DNA of 55,990 nucleotides from Acidobacteriia bacterium AH_259_A11_L15 (GCA_027717655.1 JALLOH010000007.1:1-55990), one strand, 5' to 3'. Shown: positions 15,539 to 24,981, counted from the stretch's first letter. Notes: generated from the letters alone by a model not told the origin. Numbers and translations: made by a program.

Positions 15539-17005
15539 CTAGTCGAAACGGGCCCGCTTGTTGGAAAAAGCTTCCTGGAGGTCAGTCTTCTCGGCCGCGG
15601 TCGCTTCGGCTTGCAATTGCAGCTCGACGAAGTCGGTCGGGTACTTGCCGGTGTAACAGGCGGTGCAGTAGCGGCGCTCGGCGTCGGCCACCGCTTTGCG
15701 CATGCCCTCCATGGAGAGGTAGCCGAGCGAATCCACTCCCAGGAAGTCGGCGATCTCCTTGACCTCCTTGTGCGAGCCAATCAGCTCGCGCTTCGTGGGG
15801 GTGTCGATGCCGTAGAAGCAGGGCGAAACGATGGGCGGGCAGGAGACGCGCACGTGCACGGCCAGGGCGCCGGCCTCCCGCATCATGCGCACGATCTTCC
15901 GCATCGTGGTGCCGCGGACGATGGAGTCGTCGACCAGGATGACCCGCTTGTTTTCCAGCAGGCTGCGCACCGGGTTCAGCTTGACCTTGACGTTGAAGTC
16001 GCGGATGGACTGCTCCGGCTGGATGAAGGTGCGGCCGATGTAGTGGTTGCGGATGAGGGCGACCTTCAGGGGGACGCCGGACTCGAGCGCGTAGCCGATG
16101 GCGGCGGCTGTGCCAGAATCGGGGACGGGGACGACGATGTCGGCGTCGGCGGGATGCTCGCGGGCCAGCAGGCGGCCCAACATCTCCCGGCTCTTCTGCA
16201 CCGGGCGGCCGAAGATGACCGAGTCGGGCCGGGAGAAGTAGACGTGCTCGAAGATGCAATAGGTGTGCTTCATCGGCGGGGAGAAGTAGGCGGACTCGAC
16301 GCCGCCTGCCGAGAGCACCACCATCTCGCCCGGCTCGATCTCGCGCACGTATTCGGCCCCGATAAGGTCGAACGCGCAAGTCTCCGAGCCGACCACCCAG
16401 GCGGTGTCGAGCCGGCCCAGGCACAGCGGGCGGAAGCCACGGGGGTCGCGGATGGCGTAGACCGCCTCCCGGGTCAGCATCACCAGCGAGTACGCCCCTT
16501 CCACCTGACGGAGCGCTTCGGCAAAAGCCTCGCGGAGGGATTCGTTGCCGGACTTGGCCAGCAGGTGGACGATGACTTCGGTGTCGGAGGTGGTCTGGAA
16601 GATGGAGCCAGCGGCTTCCAGACGGCGGCGGACTTGCTGGGCGTTGACCAGGTTGCCGTTGTGCGCCAGGGCCATCAAGCCTTTGTTGGAGGTAACGATG
16701 AGGGGCTGGGCGTTGAGCAGCGAGGTCTCGCCGGCGGTCGAGTAGCGGGTGTGGCCGATGGCGGCGTGGCCGGTCAAGGTGCTCATCACCGGCTCGGTGA
16801 AGATTTCGGCCACGTAGCCCATGGCCTTGTGGTGGCGCAGTTCCTTCCCCTCGGTGGCGACGATGCCGGCGCTCTCCTGGCCCCGGTGCTGGAGGGCGTA
16901 GAGGCCCAGGTAGGTCAGCTTGGCCGCCTCCGGGTGGCCGTAGACGGCGAAGACGCCGCAGTGGTCGCGGAAATGGTCGTCGCAACTCCGGTGCGTGCGC
17001 CTCAC
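15539..17005 (-). CDS. purF: Amidophosphoribosyltransferase PurF
   Basis: PurF makes phosphoribosylamine from PRPP and glutamine, the committed step of purine synthesis. The N-terminal nucleophile Cys16 ([11 protein letters not shown]) follows a 15-residue propeptide. The PRPP loop [13 protein letters not shown] is intact. Cysteines at [15 protein letters not shown] region, PCFYGID and YCTACYTG resemble the ligands of the iron-sulfur, Bacillus-type enzyme. The GTG start at 17005 overlaps the purL stop (GTGA) and has GGCGGAG upstream, which excludes the longer frame to 17305. The product is 488 residues. Confidence 0.95.
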   Translation of the reverse strand: MRRTHRSCDDHFRDHCGVFAVYGHPEAAKLTYLGLYALQHRGQESAGIVATEGKELRHHKAMGYVAEIFTEPVMSTLTGHAAIGHTRYSTAGETSLLNAQPLIVTSNKGLMALAHNGNLVNAQQVRRRLEAAGSIFQTTSDTEVIVHLLAKSGNESLREAFAEALRQVEGAYSLVMLTREAVYAIRDPRGFRPLCLGRLDTAWVVGSETCAFDLIGAEYVREIEPGEMVVLSAGGVESAYFSPPMKHTYCIFEHVYFSRPDSVIFGRPVQKSREMLGRLLAREHPADADIVVPVPDSGTAAAIGYALESGVPLKVALIRNHYIGRTFIQPEQSIRDFNVKVKLNPVRSLLENKRVILVDDSIVRGTTMRKIVRMMREAGALAVHVRVSCPPIVSPCFYGIDTPTKRELIGSHKEVKEIADFLGVDSLGYLSMEGMRKAVADAERRYCTACYTGKYPTDFVELQLQAEATAAEKTDLQEAFSNKRARFD

Positions 17006-19278
17006 GTCGTTACTCCGCCCATCGGGCGCCCCGGGCCCGTCCGCCAGGCTTCGGCCAGGCGGACTACGTCTTCCTCCAGCACGAGGGTGCCGTGGAAGTG
17101 GACTCGGAACTCGCCCGCAGTGGTCCAGCCCAGTTGACGCGCCTCCACCTGGTATTGTCGCGCAACCCGCAGCAGGTCGGCAAGGTGGTTCTCGTCCACC
17201 TCGAGGAGGAGGCGGGAAGGTTCTTCCCCGAAGCAGACGGCTTCGAGCGGCAACGAACCCGCCAGGGTCACCACCGCACCGACTCGGTTTGCCGCCGCGA
17301 AGCAAGCCTCGGCCAGCGCCACCAGCAGGCCGCCCTCGGCCAGATCATGGGCGGCGAGGACGTAGCCGCGCCCCATCAACTCCAGACAGCAACCGTGCAC
17401 GCGCTTTTCGTATTCCAGGTCGATGGCGGGCGGCTCGCCGGCGACGACCCCGCAGATAACCCTGGCATATTCACTGGAAGAAAAAATACGCCGTACGGAG
17501 TCCGGGGTACCGGGGGTGCCACCCAGCAGGACAATCGTGCTGCCCGGCTTTTGAAAACCGCCGGGGATGCGGCGCTCGATGTCTTCCAGCACGCCCAGCA
17601 TCCCGATGACGGGAGTGGGATAGATGGGCTTCCCCTGGGTTTCGTTGTAGAAGCTGACGTTGCCGCCGGTAACCGGCGTGTTGAAGACGCGGCAGGCTTC
17701 GGCCACCCCGTCAATCACTTCGCTGAACTGCCGCATAATCTCGGGCTTTTCCGGGTTGCCGAAATTCAGGCAGTCGGTGACCGCCCAGGGGCGCGCGCCC
17801 ACCGCGACTAGGTTGCGGGCCGCCTCCGCCACGGCGAGCCGGGCCCCGCGGCGGGGATCGAGATAGCAGTAGCGACCACTGCCATCCACGGTGAGTGCCA
17901 GGCCGCGCCGAGTTCCCTTCAGCCGCAAAACGGCGGCGTCGCCCTGGCCGGGGAGAAGAACAGTATTGGTGCGCACGGTGTGGTCGTACTGCTGATAGAT
18001 CCAGCGCTTGCAGGCCAGGGTGGGCGCGGCCAGCAGGCGGAGGAAGTTCTCCCGCAGGTCGCGGGCAGCGGTGTCCGCGGATGCAAACTCGACGAGCTTC
18101 TCGGAACGAGGCGAAGGCGGAGCCAGGGGCCGCTCATAAACCGGGCATTCGTCCGCCAGGGGGCGGGCGGGAATCTCGGCAACCACTTCGCCGCGATGGC
18201 GGACGCGGAGCCGGCCGTCGCCGGTGACCTGGCCGATGATGACAGCGTCGAGGCCCCACTTGTTGAAGGTGTTGAGCACTTCCTGCTCGCGGCCTTTCTC
18301 GGCCACCACCAGCATCCGCTCCTGAGATTCCGAGAGCATGATTTCGTAGGGGGTCATCCCTTCCTCGCGCTGCGGAACGCGCTGGAGCTCGATCTCGACG
18401 CCGGTGCCGCCGCGGGCGGCCATCTCGCAGGTGGAACAGGTCAGGCCGGCGGCGCCCATGTCCTGCAAGCCGACGATGGCGCCGGTGTCGAGGGCTTCCA
18501 GCAAGGCTTCGAGTAGGAGCTTCTCCAGAAAGGGATCGCCGATTTGCACGTTGGGGCGCTTCCGCTGGGAAGCCTCATCGAACTCGGCCGAGGCCAGCAG
18601 GCTGGCCCCGTGGATGCCGTCGCGGCCGGTCTTGGCGCCCACGTAGATGACCGGGTTGCCCACCCCGCGAGCGCGGGCGTAAAAGATTTTCTCCTTGGGG
18701 GCTACGCCCAAGGCAAGCGCGTTTACCAGCGGATTGCGCGCGTAGCCGGAGGGCTCCCCTTCAAAGTAGGCGTCGCCGCCCACGGTGGGCACCCCGATGC
18801 AATTGCCGTAGAAGGCGATGCCGCCGACCACGCCCTCGGCAATCGAGCGGCTCTTGGGGTCCTCCGGGAGACCGAAACGCAGCGCATCCAGAATGGCGAT
18901 GGGGCGGGCGCCCATGGTGAAGATGTCGCGCAGGATGCCGCCCACGCCGGTGGCCGCCCCCTGGAAGGGCTCGACGAAGCTGGGGTGGTTGTGGGACTCG
19001 ATCTTGAAGACGGCGGCCAGGCCGTCGCCGATGTCCACCACGCCCGCGTTCTCACCCGGGCCTTGCAGGACTTGGGGGCCGGTGGTGGGCAGGCGCTTGA
19101 GGTGGACTTTGCTCGACTTGTAGGAGCAGTGCTCGCTCCACATCACGCTGAAGATGCCCAGCTCAGTGAAGGTAGGCTCCCGGCCGAGGATTTGCTTGAT
19201 GCGCTTGTATTCTTCGGCGGTCAGCCCGTGCTGGGCCACCACGTCAGCCGTGACAACTACTTGCCCCATAGCGGCCAT
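17002..19278 (-). CDS. purL: Phosphoribosylformylglycinamidine synthase subunit PurL
   Basis: This is the small-type PurL (758 residues). It uses ATP and ammonia delivered by PurQ to convert FGAR to FGAM. Hallmarks are [44 protein letters not shown] and the C-terminal ITGGN-type loop ([14 protein letters not shown]). Small PurL needs PurS as well as PurQ. purQ lies about 100 bases upstream but no purS frame is present between them or before purQ. ATG at 19278 is used. Confidence 0.95.
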   Translation of the reverse strand: MAAMGQVVVTADVVAQHGLTAEEYKRIKQILGREPTFTELGIFSVMWSEHCSYKSSKVHLKRLPTTGPQVLQGPGENAGVVDIGDGLAAVFKIESHNHPSFVEPFQGAATGVGGILRDIFTMGARPIAILDALRFGLPEDPKSRSIAEGVVGGIAFYGNCIGVPTVGGDAYFEGEPSGYARNPLVNALALGVAPKEKIFYARARGVGNPVIYVGAKTGRDGIHGASLLASAEFDEASQRKRPNVQIGDPFLEKLLLEALLEALDTGAIVGLQDMGAAGLTCSTCEMAARGGTGVEIELQRVPQREEGMTPYEIMLSESQERMLVVAEKGREQEVLNTFNKWGLDAVIIGQVTGDGRLRVRHRGEVVAEIPARPLADECPVYERPLAPPSPRSEKLVEFASADTAARDLRENFLRLLAAPTLACKRWIYQQYDHTVRTNTVLLPGQGDAAVLRLKGTRRGLALTVDGSGRYCYLDPRRGARLAVAEAARNLVAVGARPWAVTDCLNFGNPEKPEIMRQFSEVIDGVAEACRVFNTPVTGGNVSFYNETQGKPIYPTPVIGMLGVLEDIERRIPGGFQKPGSTIVLLGGTPGTPDSVRRIFSSSEYARVICGVVAGEPPAIDLEYEKRVHGCCLELMGRGYVLAAHDLAEGGLLVALAEACFAAANRVGAVVTLAGSLPLEAVCFGEEPSRLLLEVDENHLADLLRVARQYQVEARQLGWTTAGEFRVHFHGTLVLEEDVVRLAEAWRTGPGRPMGGVTT

Positions 19279-19379
19279 TCTATTCCAGTTTGGAAGAGGT
19301 GCTCCGCACCCGCTCCCCTAGCGTGCCCTGAGACCGGCGACCACTGGAGAGCAAGCAAACCACAGAGGCATGAACCACA

Positions 19380-20081
19380 CTAGCGCGCGACAAGAGAGTC
19401 CACCAAGGAACGGAAGAGGGCCAGGCCGTCGGTGGAGCCCAGCAGGGGCTCGGAGGCGCGCTCGGGGTGGGGCATCAGACCGAGGACGTTGCGCTCGCGG
19501 TTGGTGATGCCGGCGATGTTGTCGAGCGCCCCGTTGGGATTGGTCTCTTCGTCGTCCACAACCTCGCCCCCCGGCGTTGCGTAGCGGAAGACGACTTGGT
19601 GGTTGGCTTCCAGCTCCTTCAGCGTCGCGGGCTCGGCGAAGTAGTTCCCTTCCATATGGGCGATGGGGAACTTGAGGACCTGTCCCATCTGGCAGGCGGA
19701 GCTGAAAGGCGTGTCCGTGGCTTCGACACGCAGGTGGACGAAGCGGCAGAGAAACTTCAGCCGGCGGTTGCGCAGCATGGCCCCGGGCAGCAGGCCTGCT
19801 TCGAGCAGAATCTGAAAGCCGTTGCAGATGCCCAGCACCAGCCCGCCGCGCGCGGCGAACTTCTTGACCGCGCCCATCACGGGCGAGTGGCTGGCGATGG
19901 CCCCGGTGCGCAAGTAATCGCCATAGGCAAAGCCCCCGGGAAGGATGACAGCGTCGAGCCCGATGATGTCGGTGGATTCGTGCCAAATCCACTCGGCGGG
20001 TTGGCCGAGGACGTCATGGAGGACGTGGAAAGCGTCGTGGTCGCAGTTGGAACCGGGGAAGACAACGACGCCGAACTTCAC
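19380..20081 (-). CDS. purQ: Phosphoribosylformylglycinamidine synthase subunit PurQ
   Basis: PurQ is the class I glutamine amidotransferase that feeds ammonia to PurL. The N-terminus [15 protein letters not shown], the nucleophile Cys in [19 protein letters not shown] and the C-terminal His-Glu pair in MPHPERASE are intact. GTG at 20081 gives 233 residues, the usual size. The open frame continues upstream but through a dispersed repeat (20082-20112), which is not coding. The repeat forms the mRNA leader and supplies an AGGGCA sequence at the ribosome-binding position. Confidence 0.93.
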   Translation of the reverse strand: MKFGVVVFPGSNCDHDAFHVLHDVLGQPAEWIWHESTDIIGLDAVILPGGFAYGDYLRTGAIASHSPVMGAVKKFAARGGLVLGICNGFQILLEAGLLPGAMLRNRRLKFLCRFVHLRVEATDTPFSSACQMGQVLKFPIAHMEGNYFAEPATLKELEANHQVVFRYATPGGEVVDDEETNPNGALDNIAGITNRERNVLGLMPHPERASEPLLGSTDGLALFRSLVDSLVAR

Positions 20082-20112
20082 TTGCCCTGAGCCTAGTCGA
20101 AGGGTCGAAGGG
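20082..20112 (-). repeat. Dispersed GC-rich repeat, copy 2, in the purQ leader
   Basis: On the minus strand it reads CCCTTCGACC-CTTCGACTAG-GCTCAGGGCAA, ending directly at the purQ GTG. It belongs to the same family as the copies at 3603, 24751 and 28185 but carries a duplicated CCCTTCGA unit. It lies between the predicted transcription start (near 20116) and the start codon. Confidence 0.6.
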
Positions 20113-20122
20113 GGCACAGGCG

Positions 20123-20151
20123 ATACTAGCACAGCAGGCAGGGCGGCAAAA
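20123..20151 (-). promoter_or_regulatory. Extended -10 promoter of the purQLF block
   Basis: On the minus strand TGC-TAGTAT (20131-20123) is an extended -10. TTTTGC (20151-20146) is a plausible -35 with 17 bases between. Transcription would start near 20116 and the leader would consist almost entirely of the dispersed repeat. Confidence 0.45.
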
Positions 20152-20231
20152 GCGGCAAGCCAGCCGCGTCCCGGGGAATGGCCCGGCAACGAAGAGGATA
20201 AGAGGAGGTAGGGGGGGTGGGGGGGTACCCC

Positions 20232-20264
20232 CTGGCCGGCAGGCATACGGCGTATCCGGGCCAG
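20232..20264. repeat. Intergenic inverted repeat upstream of purQ
   Basis: CTGGCC and GGCCAG flank a near-palindrome containing GGCATACG / CGTATCC. It lies next to a run of sixteen bases made almost only of G (near 20212-20226). There is no T-tract, so it is not a standard terminator. It may mark the boundary between the purine block and the glmU cluster; no gene is seen between 20152 and 20343. Confidence 0.35.
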
Positions 20265-20343
20265 CCAGGGCCTCCAGCGGGCATCCTAGAAAAGCCCGCT
20301 ACCCCCACCCGTGGCGGGAAAGCCGCCGTTCCCCCCGGCCAAA

Positions 20344-20616
20344 TCAGTCTTCCAGGCGGCGGACGGAAGCGGGCGGGGTGCGGGAGCAGGCGATGGAATC
20401 GGTCATCCCGGAGGAAATCAAAGCGCAGGCGTTGTCGGTGGCGGTGCGGATGGCTTCTTCTTCGGTGGGGGCGGCGGCGGTGCCGCAGTCAGTACGACCC
20501 TTGAACTCGATGCAGACCTCCATCCTTACCGCTCCGAGACGCAGACTGGAATAGACAAGGATCCCCAGAAACAACAGGAAGGCGGCGGCAATGGCGATCT
20601 TGACCGTGCGGGACAC
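20344..20616 (-). CDS. Small single-span membrane protein, unknown
   Basis: This 90-residue protein has one N-terminal transmembrane helix (IAIAAAFLLFLGILVYSSL) and a soluble domain outside the membrane with four cysteines (EVCIEF, TDCGTA, NACALI, IACSRT). The even number of cysteines suggests disulfides. The TEEEAIRTATDNACALI region is predicted helical. ATG at 20616 starts three bases after the glmU stop codon, so it is the last gene of the glmU transcript. No family is recognised. Confidence 0.65.
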   Translation of the reverse strand: MSRTVKIAIAAAFLLFLGILVYSSLRLGAVRMEVCIEFKGRTDCGTAAAPTEEEAIRTATDNACALISSGMTDSIACSRTPPASVRRLED

Positions 20617-20619
20617 AGC

Positions 20620-22158
20620 CTACCGGCGACGCCGCGACCGGCGACGGGCCTGGCGGCGGCGACCGCGACGCGGGTGCCGAGCACCTCTTCCCGACTTCGA
20701 GGGTGTTGCGGGGCGAACGGCGACGGCAGGCTCGTCCTTGCGGGCCTTGGCGGTCGCGAGCATTCGGCGGCGGTTGCGAGCCCAGCCGCGCTTGTTCACC
20801 TGACGACCGCGGGCAATCGCCAAAGCGTTGGCAGGGATGTTGTCGGTGACGGTCGAACCGGCGGCGATGTAAGCGCCCCGGCCGACCTTGACGGGGGCCA
20901 CCAGTTCGGTGCCGCTGCCGACGAAGACATCGTCGGCGATGGTGGTGGGGTGCTTGGCCTGGCCGTCGTAATTGCAGGTGATGGTGCCGGCGCCGACGTT
21001 GGTCTTGCGACCCACGGTGGCGTCGCCGAGGTAGGTCAGGTGGAGAGCTTTGGCGCCCTCGCGCACCACGGATTTCTTGACTTCGACATAATTGCCGATG
21101 CGGGCGCCGGCGCGGATGTCGGCGCCGTCGCGCAGGTGAGCGAATGGGCCTACGGTAACGCCCGCGCCCAGCCGACTGTTGAGAACCAAACAATGAGGCC
21201 TCACCGTCACATCGTCGGCCAGGTGGGCGTTCACGAGAATCGAGAAAGCACCGATTCGGCAGCGGCGACCGAGGCGCGTCGAGCCGCGCAGCTCGACGCC
21301 GCGCTCAACGATGGTGTCCGAGCCGATCGAGACATCGGGATCAATGGCCTGGGTCTCGGGCTGATAGAGAGTGACGCCGCAGTTCATCAGCGCTTCCGCT
21401 TTGCGCCGACGCAAGATGGCATCCACCCGGGCCAGCTCGGCCGGGGTGTTGACCCCCAGAATCTCCCCCGGGTCCGCGGCCACGCAGGCGACCACCTTCT
21501 GGCCGCCGCGGCGCAAGAGAGCGATGACGTCGGTCAAGTAGTATTCACGGTGGATGTTCTGCCGCCCGAGCCGTCCCAACAAGGGGGCGAGCTGGGCGCG
21601 GTCGAAGCAGTACACGCCGGAGTTCACCTCGCGCAGGCCGCGCTCGTCAGCCGCCAGGGCGCCCTGCTCCACGATGGCTTCCACCTCGCCGGAGAGGCCG
21701 CGGACAATGCGTCCGTAGCCGTGCGGGTCGTCCCGCTGCGCCGTAAGGACAGCAGCCGCGGCCCCCGAGTTCGATTGGGTCTGCAACAAAGCTTGAAGCG
21801 ACTCAACTTGGAATAGCGGAGCGTCACCGGGCAGGACGAGCAAGCGGGCGACGCTGCGGGGCAGGACCGCCAGGGCGCGGCCGACAGCGTGCCCGGTGCC
21901 AAGCTGGGGTTGCTGCAGAATCGCGCCAGCGCCGAAGGTTTCGGCCACCTGGCGCACGCGCTCGGCCTGGTGGCCGACCACCACCCACGCGCCCATCACC
22001 GAGCCCCTGCCTTGGGCGCGCCGGAGTTGAGCGGCCGTGCGCAACACGTGGGCAATCAAAGGAAGCCCGCCCGCCTGGTGGAGCACCTTGGCGCGCGCGG
22101 ACTTCAGCCGAGTGCCCTTGCCGGCCGCAAGAACTACGAGGGCGAGCTCCGCAGGCAT
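20620..22158 (-). CDS. glmU: Bifunctional GlmU with an arginine-rich tail
   Basis: GlmU makes UDP-N-acetylglucosamine, the precursor of peptidoglycan and lipid A, by acetylating glucosamine-1-phosphate and then uridylating it. The N-terminal pyrophosphorylase domain starts with VVLAAGKGTRLKSARAKVLH. The C-terminal left-handed beta-helix acetyltransferase has the repeated hexapeptide pattern and the acceptor-site region VGAGTITCNYDG. The length is 512 residues from ATG 22158, longer than the usual 450-460. The extra part is a C-terminal tail of about 40 residues rich in Arg, for example RRGRRRQARRRSRRRR. GTG codons 6-12 bases upstream are alternative starts. Confidence 0.93.
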   Translation of the reverse strand: MPAELALVVLAAGKGTRLKSARAKVLHQAGGLPLIAHVLRTAAQLRRAQGRGSVMGAWVVVGHQAERVRQVAETFGAGAILQQPQLGTGHAVGRALAVLPRSVARLLVLPGDAPLFQVESLQALLQTQSNSGAAAAVLTAQRDDPHGYGRIVRGLSGEVEAIVEQGALAADERGLREVNSGVYCFDRAQLAPLLGRLGRQNIHREYYLTDVIALLRRGGQKVVACVAADPGEILGVNTPAELARVDAILRRRKAEALMNCGVTLYQPETQAIDPDVSIGSDTIVERGVELRGSTRLGRRCRIGAFSILVNAHLADDVTVRPHCLVLNSRLGAGVTVGPFAHLRDGADIRAGARIGNYVEVKKSVVREGAKALHLTYLGDATVGRKTNVGAGTITCNYDGQAKHPTTIADDVFVGSGTELVAPVKVGRGAYIAAGSTVTDNIPANALAIARGRQVNKRGWARNRRRMLATAKARKDEPAVAVRPATPSKSGRGARHPRRGRRRQARRRSRRRR

Positions 22159-22244
22159 ACGCACGCTCACTCCGGAAACCAACTTATCAAAGCACAACTG
22201 TCAAGGAAGAGCCAGCGGCTTGTGGGCTCGCGGCCGAACCGAAC

Positions 22245-22904
22245 TCAGACGCGCAGCTCGCTCGCCCGCTCGCCCGCGGGGCGCTCCGGGTGGACCAATT
22301 CCCGGAAGCGAGGGTCGTCTTCGAGCGAATGAAAATCGTCGTCGTTGCGGGCGTGGTAGCGGTTTTCCGGGCGCAGCTTGATGGCCTGGGAGAGGTACTT
22401 GAGCGCGTCGTCCGGCTCGCCGGTCAGGGCGGCCACCGAGGCCAGCGCGTAGAGAACGTAATCGGCCTTGGGGGCCAGCTTGACGCCCTTCTCCAAGTGC
22501 GCCCGGGCCTCTTCATAGTTGCCCAGATTAATCTGGGAGACGGCGTAGTGGTAGTGGTCGTCGGCGCTGCGCAGCCGCACCGGGGTGGGCTGCCGGAGGC
22601 GCTGCTCGCAGATGGCCAGGTGCACCCGGGCACGCTCGGCCAGCTCCCGGCTCGTCCCGGCCAGCACCTTCTCGAAGGCCTCTCGGGCGCGACGGAAATT
22701 TTGATGGTTGAAGTGACGCATGGCCTCTTCGTAGACCTTCATCACCTGGGCCAGCTTGGGGTCCAACTGCGGCTTGGCCACTCGAGCCACGCGCGGCCTG
22801 CGCGAAGCAACCCGAGCTTTTCGCGCTCGAGAACTAGCTCGGCGGACCCGTTTCCGCTTCCGGCTCTTGCGAGCTCTCTTCTTCCTTTTTTGCCTCTTAG
22901 CCAT
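22245..22904 (-). CDS. TPR-repeat protein with a histone-like basic N-terminus
   Basis: The first 45 residues are almost only Lys, Arg, Ala and Ser (MAKRQKRKKRARKSRKRKRV), resembling a nucleic-acid-binding tail. The rest is a helical TPR-type array (AMRHFNHQNFRRAREAFEKV, HYAVSQINLGNYEEARAHLE, YALASVAALTGEPDDALKYL). No signal peptide is present, so it is probably cytoplasmic. The ATG at 22904 is preferred because GGGAG lies six bases before it. Its promoter leaves a leader of about 10 bases. TPRs suggest protein-protein contacts; the partner is unknown. It and glmU both carry strongly basic tails. Confidence 0.75.
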   Translation of the reverse strand: MAKRQKRKKRARKSRKRKRVRRASSRARKARVASRRPRVARVAKPQLDPKLAQVMKVYEEAMRHFNHQNFRRAREAFEKVLAGTSRELAERARVHLAICEQRLRQPTPVRLRSADDHYHYAVSQINLGNYEEARAHLEKGVKLAPKADYVLYALASVAALTGEPDDALKYLSQAIKLRPENRYHARNDDDFHSLEDDPRFRELVHPERPAGERASELRV

Positions 22905-22920
22905 CATCCACTCCCACAGA

Positions 22921-22950
22921 CTTATAGCAGACAAATTTCCAGCAAGTCAA
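22921..22950 (-). promoter_or_regulatory. Promoter of the TPR gene
   Basis: On the minus strand TTGACT (22950-22945), an 18-base spacer and TATAAG (22926-22921) preceded by TGC form a good promoter. The predicted start near 22914 leaves a leader of about ten bases. Confidence 0.6.
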
Positions 22951-23126
22951 TCAAACCTGTCCGTCCGGAAGCCATAAATGGGCTATCAATTGACACTAAT
23001 TGCCGCCTCTGTAAGTACTTGCATATACAGAAGATAATCTTGGGCTCAGCGCTCCCTGGGAGAAGCCGGCTGAGAATCTTTCCCCGTGGGATGCGGAAAC
23101 TCCACCGCTGCCAAGAAATCATCGGG

Positions 23127-23155
23127 TTGCGCCTGTAACCTGCCTGTGCTATAAA
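23127..23155 (+). promoter_or_regulatory. Promoter of mglA
   Basis: TTGCGC (23127-23132), 17 bases, then TATAAA (23150-23155) preceded by TGC. Transcription would start near 23162 and the leader of about 28 bases carries GGAG before the GTG at 23190. Confidence 0.6.
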
Positions 23156-23189
23156 CGGGCGCTTGAGTCCCTTGGAGTAGGGCGTCCCC

Positions 23190-23774
23190 GTGTCGTTTAT
23201 CAACTTCGCCGCCCGCGAAATCAACTGCAAGCTGGTCTACTACGGCCCCGGCCTTGGGGGCAAGACGGCCAACCTGCAGTGGATTTACGACAACGCCAAC
23301 CCCAACCAGAAGGGTAAGATGATTTCGCTGGCGACGGAGACGGATCGCACCCTCTTCTTCGACTTCCTGCCGCTGGACTTGGGCACCGTGCGGGGCTTCA
23401 AGACTCGCTTCCACCTCTACACCGTGCCCGGCCAGGTCTTCTACGATGCCAGCCGCAAGCTGATCCTGAAGGGCGTCGACGGAGTGGTCTTCGTGGCCGA
23501 CTCCCAGGAAGAGCGCATGGACGCCAACCAGGAGACCTTGGAGAACTTGCAAGATAACTTGAAGGAGCACGGGTTCGATTTCCAAACCATTCCCTACGTC
23601 CTGCAGCTCAACAAACGCGACCTGCCCGGCGTCCTGCCGGTCGAGGAACTGAAAAAGGAGCTGCAAGCCAAGAACGAGCCGGTGGTCGAAGCCATAGCCA
23701 TCGACGGCACCGGGATCTTCGAAACGCTCAAGGCGGTCGCCCAGCAGGTGTTGGCCGAACTGAAGAAAGGTTAG
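23190..23774 (+). CDS. mglA: MglA-like small Ras-type GTPase
   Basis: MglA GTPases set cell polarity and control motility in Myxococcus and relatives. The 194-residue protein begins [20 protein letters not shown] and has the P-loop [10 protein letters not shown], the switch region [18 protein letters not shown] and the guanine-specificity motif NKRD. The length and order match bacterial MglA. No mglB, the usual GAP partner, is adjacent. The GTG start is supported by the family N-terminus and by the promoter and Shine-Dalgarno site. Confidence 0.9.
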   Translation: MSFINFAAREINCKLVYYGPGLGGKTANLQWIYDNANPNQKGKMISLATETDRTLFFDFLPLDLGTVRGFKTRFHLYTVPGQVFYDASRKLILKGVDGVVFVADSQEERMDANQETLENLQDNLKEHGFDFQTIPYVLQLNKRDLPGVLPVEELKKELQAKNEPVVEAIAIDGTGIFETLKAVAQQVLAELKKG

Positions 23775-23818
23775 GCGCCTCTTCCCTTCCCCGGTAGCTC
23801 CCCGGCCCTTCTTTCCGT

Positions 23819-23824
23819 TAGAAT
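23819..23824 (+). promoter_or_regulatory. -10 element just before nfi
   Basis: TAGAAT ends seven bases before the GTG at 23832, so transcription would begin at or next to the start codon. No clear -35 is visible. It fits the short-leader pattern of this window. Confidence 0.35.
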
Positions 23825-23831
23825 CCCGCCC

Positions 23832-24554
23832 GTGAAGGCCGCCGTTCCTCACCCCTGGGATGTCAGCCCCAAGGAAGCCGCTCGCCTGCAACTGGAGTTG
23901 CGGGGGCGGCTGAAAAAGCAGAAGGACTTCAAAGAGATTCGCACCGTGGCCGGCGCCGACATCGCCCTGGCGGGCCGGGGTAAGCAGACGACGGGCTACG
24001 CCGGGGTGGTCGTCTATTCCTTCCCAGAACTCAAGGAAATCGAGCGCCGCTGGGCGCAGCGGCTGGTGACCTTTCCCTATGTTCCCGGCCTGCTGGTCTT
24101 TCGCGAGGGGCCTGTGCTGCTCGATGCCTTCGCCAAGGTACGCACCGAGCCCGACGTGCTGCTGTTCGACGCCCACGGTTATTCCCATCCCCGCCGGTTC
24201 GGGCTGGCCTGTCATCTTTCCGTGGTGCTGAACCGCCCGGGCATCGGCGTGGCCAAGTCGCTCCTCATCGGCCACTATGAAGAGTCACCCCCGCGGGTGG
24301 GGGCCTGGACACCTCTGGTGGACGCGGAAGAAACCATCGGAGCGGTCCTCCGCACCCGCGAGGGGGTGCAGCCCGTCTTCATCTCCATCGGCCATCGGAT
24401 TGACCTCGAAAGCGCCATCCAAGTGGCCCTGGCGTGCAGCGACGGCACCCGCATCCCCAAGCCCACGCGCGAGGCCGACCACTTCGTCGAGCAGCTCAAG
24501 CGCGGCCTGACGCCCGCCGAACCCTCTCCCCCGGCCCAATCCACCCTCTTCTAG
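23832..24554 (+). CDS. nfi: Deoxyinosine 3'-endonuclease (endonuclease V)
   Basis: Endonuclease V nicks DNA next to deoxyinosine and starts repair of deaminated adenine. Family motifs are VAGADIALAGRG (first catalytic Asp), TFPYVPGLLVFREGPVLLDA, DAHGYSHPRRFGLACHLS and the C-terminal ISIGHRIDLESA. The product is 240 residues. The GTG at 23832 lies only seven bases after a TAGAAT, so translation may use a leaderless mRNA. mglA is upstream with its own promoter. Confidence 0.92.
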   Translation: MKAAVPHPWDVSPKEAARLQLELRGRLKKQKDFKEIRTVAGADIALAGRGKQTTGYAGVVVYSFPELKEIERRWAQRLVTFPYVPGLLVFREGPVLLDAFAKVRTEPDVLLFDAHGYSHPRRFGLACHLSVVLNRPGIGVAKSLLIGHYEESPPRVGAWTPLVDAEETIGAVLRTREGVQPVFISIGHRIDLESAIQVALACSDGTRIPKPTREADHFVEQLKRGLTPAEPSPPAQSTLF

Positions 24555-24597
24555 AGTTTTCTGTTTTCTCTCTTCTATTCTCGCCCTTGGAGCGGCG

Positions 24598-24626
24598 TTT
24601 ACCGGAACCCTGGGCAATGCTAGAAT
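24598..24626 (+). promoter_or_regulatory. Promoter of tRNA-Asn
   Basis: TTTACC (24598-24603), 17 bases, then TAGAAT (24621-24626) preceded by TGC. It would start transcription about seven bases before the tRNA. Confidence 0.6.
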
Positions 24627-24639
24627 GTCGGTGAGCTGC

Positions 24640-24714
24640 TCCCCGGTAGCTCAATGGTAGAGCATTCGGCTGTTAACCGAAGGGTTGCAGGTTCGAGTCC
24701 TGCCCGGGGAGCCA
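24640..24714 (+). tRNA. tRNA-Asn (GTT)
   Basis: A complete cloverleaf can be drawn: acceptor TCCCCGG / CCGGGGA, D-arm GCTC...GAGC, anticodon stem TTCGG / CCGAA with loop CTGTTAA (anticodon GTT at 24672-24674), T-arm GCAGG-TTCGAGT-CCTGC, discriminator G and encoded CCA. The gene is the probable integration target of the island on its right, since partial copies of its 3' half occur at 24736-24795 and 28161-28253. Confidence 0.95.
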
Positions 24715-24735
24715 CTCCCCCAGCAAACCAAAGAG

Positions 24736-24795
24736 GAAGGGTTGCAGGTTCCCTTCGGCTGCGCTCAGGGCAGGCGAGTCCTGCCCGGGGAGCCA
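24736..24795 (+). repeat. Partial tRNA-Asn 3' copy interrupted by a dispersed repeat (left end of island)
   Basis: The tRNA sequence GAAGGGTTGCAGGTT (24736-24750) and CGAGTCCTGCCCGGGGAGCC+A (24775-24795) are separated by a 24-base insert (24751-24774), CCCTTCGGCTGCGCTCAGGG+CAGG. Without the insert it would exactly repeat the T-arm and 3' acceptor of the intact tRNA 20 bases upstream. This is the structure of an attachment-site duplication into which a dispersed repeat has been inserted. Confidence 0.75.
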
Positions 24796-24841
24796 ATCCC
24801 CTCAATCAGTTGGGCCGGCTCCCCTCCGGCTGCACCTGAGT

Positions 24842-24863
24842 GTGTGCCCCTTTTTGTGCCCCC
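24842..24863 (+). repeat. GTGCCCC direct repeat, left copy
   Basis: GTGTGCCCCTTTTTGTGCCC(CC) corresponds to the right copy at 28018-28037. Read on the minus strand it encodes Glu-Gly-Ala-Gln-Lys-Gly-Ala-His, similar to the Gly-Ala-Gln-Asn-Gly-Ala-Gln of the right copy, both near a stop. They may be decayed 3' ends of integrase-type genes, but too little is left to prove it. The rest of 24796-24981 shows no convincing gene. Confidence 0.4.
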
Positions 24864-24981
24864 TCGATTCGGAAGGTGGGCACATCGTTAGCCACCACGC
24901 CGCCCACCTCTAGCTCTTCAAGGGCTCCCCCGCACGCACTAGCTCGGAAATCATCTGCCAGACTCAGCAAAGCTTGCCACG

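Noticed and set aside
15582..17137. Long frames of about 470 and 510 codons overlapping purF on both strands
   Set aside because: purF and purL are intact with full motifs; these are frame shadows.
20205..20231. G-rich run upstream of the purine block as a regulatory G-quadruplex
   Set aside because: The runs are suggestive but there is no other support, and homopolymer runs occur by chance in GC-rich intergenic DNA.
22199..22204. TTGACA on the minus strand upstream of glmU as a promoter
   Set aside because: No -10 element is found at a suitable distance, so I could not define the promoter.
24620..24805. A minus-strand frame through the tRNA-Asn region (APRAGLEPATLRLTAECSTI)
   Set aside because: It is the translation of the complement of a tRNA and of the dispersed repeat, a well-known false gene call.
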